64,000 bases of DNA from assembly GCA_027186245.1 (NCBI GenBank), contig CP114497.1, positions 7,757,501-7,821,500 of the forward strand, written 5' to 3'. Shown piece by piece: positions 63,258-64,000 of this stretch. Numbering within the stretch: the stretch's first letter is position 1; every line of letters begins with the position of its first letter. Under the pieces are notes generated by a model. That model was not told the DNA's origin, did not search any database, and saw nothing but the letters and a program-made list of their open reading frames with translations. This DNA is from Coriaria nepalensis (lineage: Eukaryota; Streptophyta; Magnoliopsida; Cucurbitales; Coriariaceae). Both the position numbers and the translations under genes were made by a program.

Positions 63258-64000
63258 GTGTTGTCTGATATCTGAAATTTCTCAGTTCTTTTTGTTGTCG
63301 TCTTAAGTTGCGACTTATTCTATTGCTTCGGTTTCTGATAGCAAAAAATGTATGCTATGTTGCCGCTGATGATGTTCATCACTCTTCCAACACTTTTGTT
63401 TTTTGTTGTCATCTATAAAAGGGTACATTAGCTATTGGGCCTCAAGGGAGAAAGTTTTTTAAAGTGTAACCCAACTATTTTTTTCATTCATAAATTAATC
63501 CTCTTTTTTTCTTATTTATTTATTAAAACAAATAAAAATGTGAAAGTATTAAATTACACTCAATACAAAATAAAATTATGAAAAAAAAAAAAAGTGTGAA
63601 ATGATAATTGTATCCTCATCTCTATCATCCTAATCACTTCATATCCTAAATGTGTGACTTTAGCAGCGGCTTGGGAGCAAGTTACAATTTTGATCTTTTT
63701 GTTTTTTAATTTTTAATCTATGGACAAGTTTTAAGTTTTTATACTTGATTTTTCATTTAATTTTTTTATAGATAATCAAAGTTGGGTTTATTTTGTCTTT
63801 ATTTTGTTTATATTATGTTTTCAAATCGTTCTACAACCGGAAAATATGGAAATATGAAAATCGAAAAATCTAGAGAAACATATGATATTTATGATACTCA
63901 ATTGCTAGATTGCTCGATTGAGGAGCCATCGAGCAATCAGACAAAGTAGACAAAATCAAGTCTCTATTTTGTTAAACTCAATTGAACAATTGGAAAAAGT
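63258..64000. other. 3' flank and intergenic DNA to window end
   Basis: 3' UTR of the membrane protein gene, then AT-rich DNA. At 63897-63990 a set of short repeats (CTCAATTG, GATTGCTCGATTG, ATCGAGCAATC) gives imperfect inverted copies. This may be the edge of a repetitive element continuing beyond the window. Confidence 0.4.

Overview
The window is nuclear DNA from a flowering plant, almost certainly a core eudicot and probably a woody rosid, though the species cannot be read from the sequence. The evidence is GT-AG introns with AT-rich interiors, plant-only gene families (HY5, EBF, APX-R, a DYW-type PPR protein, phospholipase D alpha), CT/GA-rich leaders, AT-rich intergenic DNA and decayed Ty3/gypsy material. 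Fourteen genes look intact or can be assembled into full open frames. At least seven more loci are clearly disabled or are gene fragments.

Layout, left to right: 5' end of a KOC1-like protein kinase (-, runs off the left edge); ruined UDP-GlcNAc-transporter-like gene (-); AP180/ANTH clathrin assembly protein (+); ruined GT14/DUF266 glycosyltransferase (-); plant-specific 356-aa protein (+); NT-C2/EEIG1-like protein (-); APX-R haem peroxidase (+); TPX2/WDL microtubule protein (+); MITE-like inverted repeat; EBF1/2 F-box protein (-); small Gag1-like clamp protein (-); about 3.4 kb of AT-rich DNA; phospholipase D alpha (-); SPX and carboxylesterase gene fragments (+); DEAD-box helicase UAP56 (+); Ty3/gypsy gag-protease relic (-); polygalacturonase fragment (+); sugar-phosphate-translocator-like gene with two nonsense codons (+); PPR-DYW editing factor (-); BT1 adenine nucleotide carrier (+); probably disabled ALBA gene (-); HY5 (-), divergent from a four-helix membrane protein (+).

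Many of these genes recall, from memory, the order on Arabidopsis chromosome 4 around At4g32250-At4g32400 and its duplicate on chromosome 2 around At2g25430-At2g25520. The window is therefore best read as a conserved ancestral gene block rather than an operon-like system. Several block members (UGNT1-like, GT14, translocator-like) are present only as disabled copies. That is what gene loss after a whole-genome duplication would look like, with the working copies kept elsewhere.

Functional links are loose. HY5 (light) and EBF (ethylene) are signalling hubs. BT1, KOC1 and APX-R belong to plastid or organelle biology. AP180 and PLD act at the plasma membrane. UAP56 and the PPR protein handle RNA. 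I found no CRISPR, phage-like or otherwise new multi-gene system. The most interesting observations concern splice sites (several GC donors, an acceptor after seventeen A residues), graded gene decay, a 39-bp in-frame repeat in an SPX fragment, a perfect 8-bp repeat upstream of one gene, and ACGT-core motifs in the HY5 intergenic region. All exon boundaries below were assigned by hand from splice consensus, reading phase and remembered family sequences.
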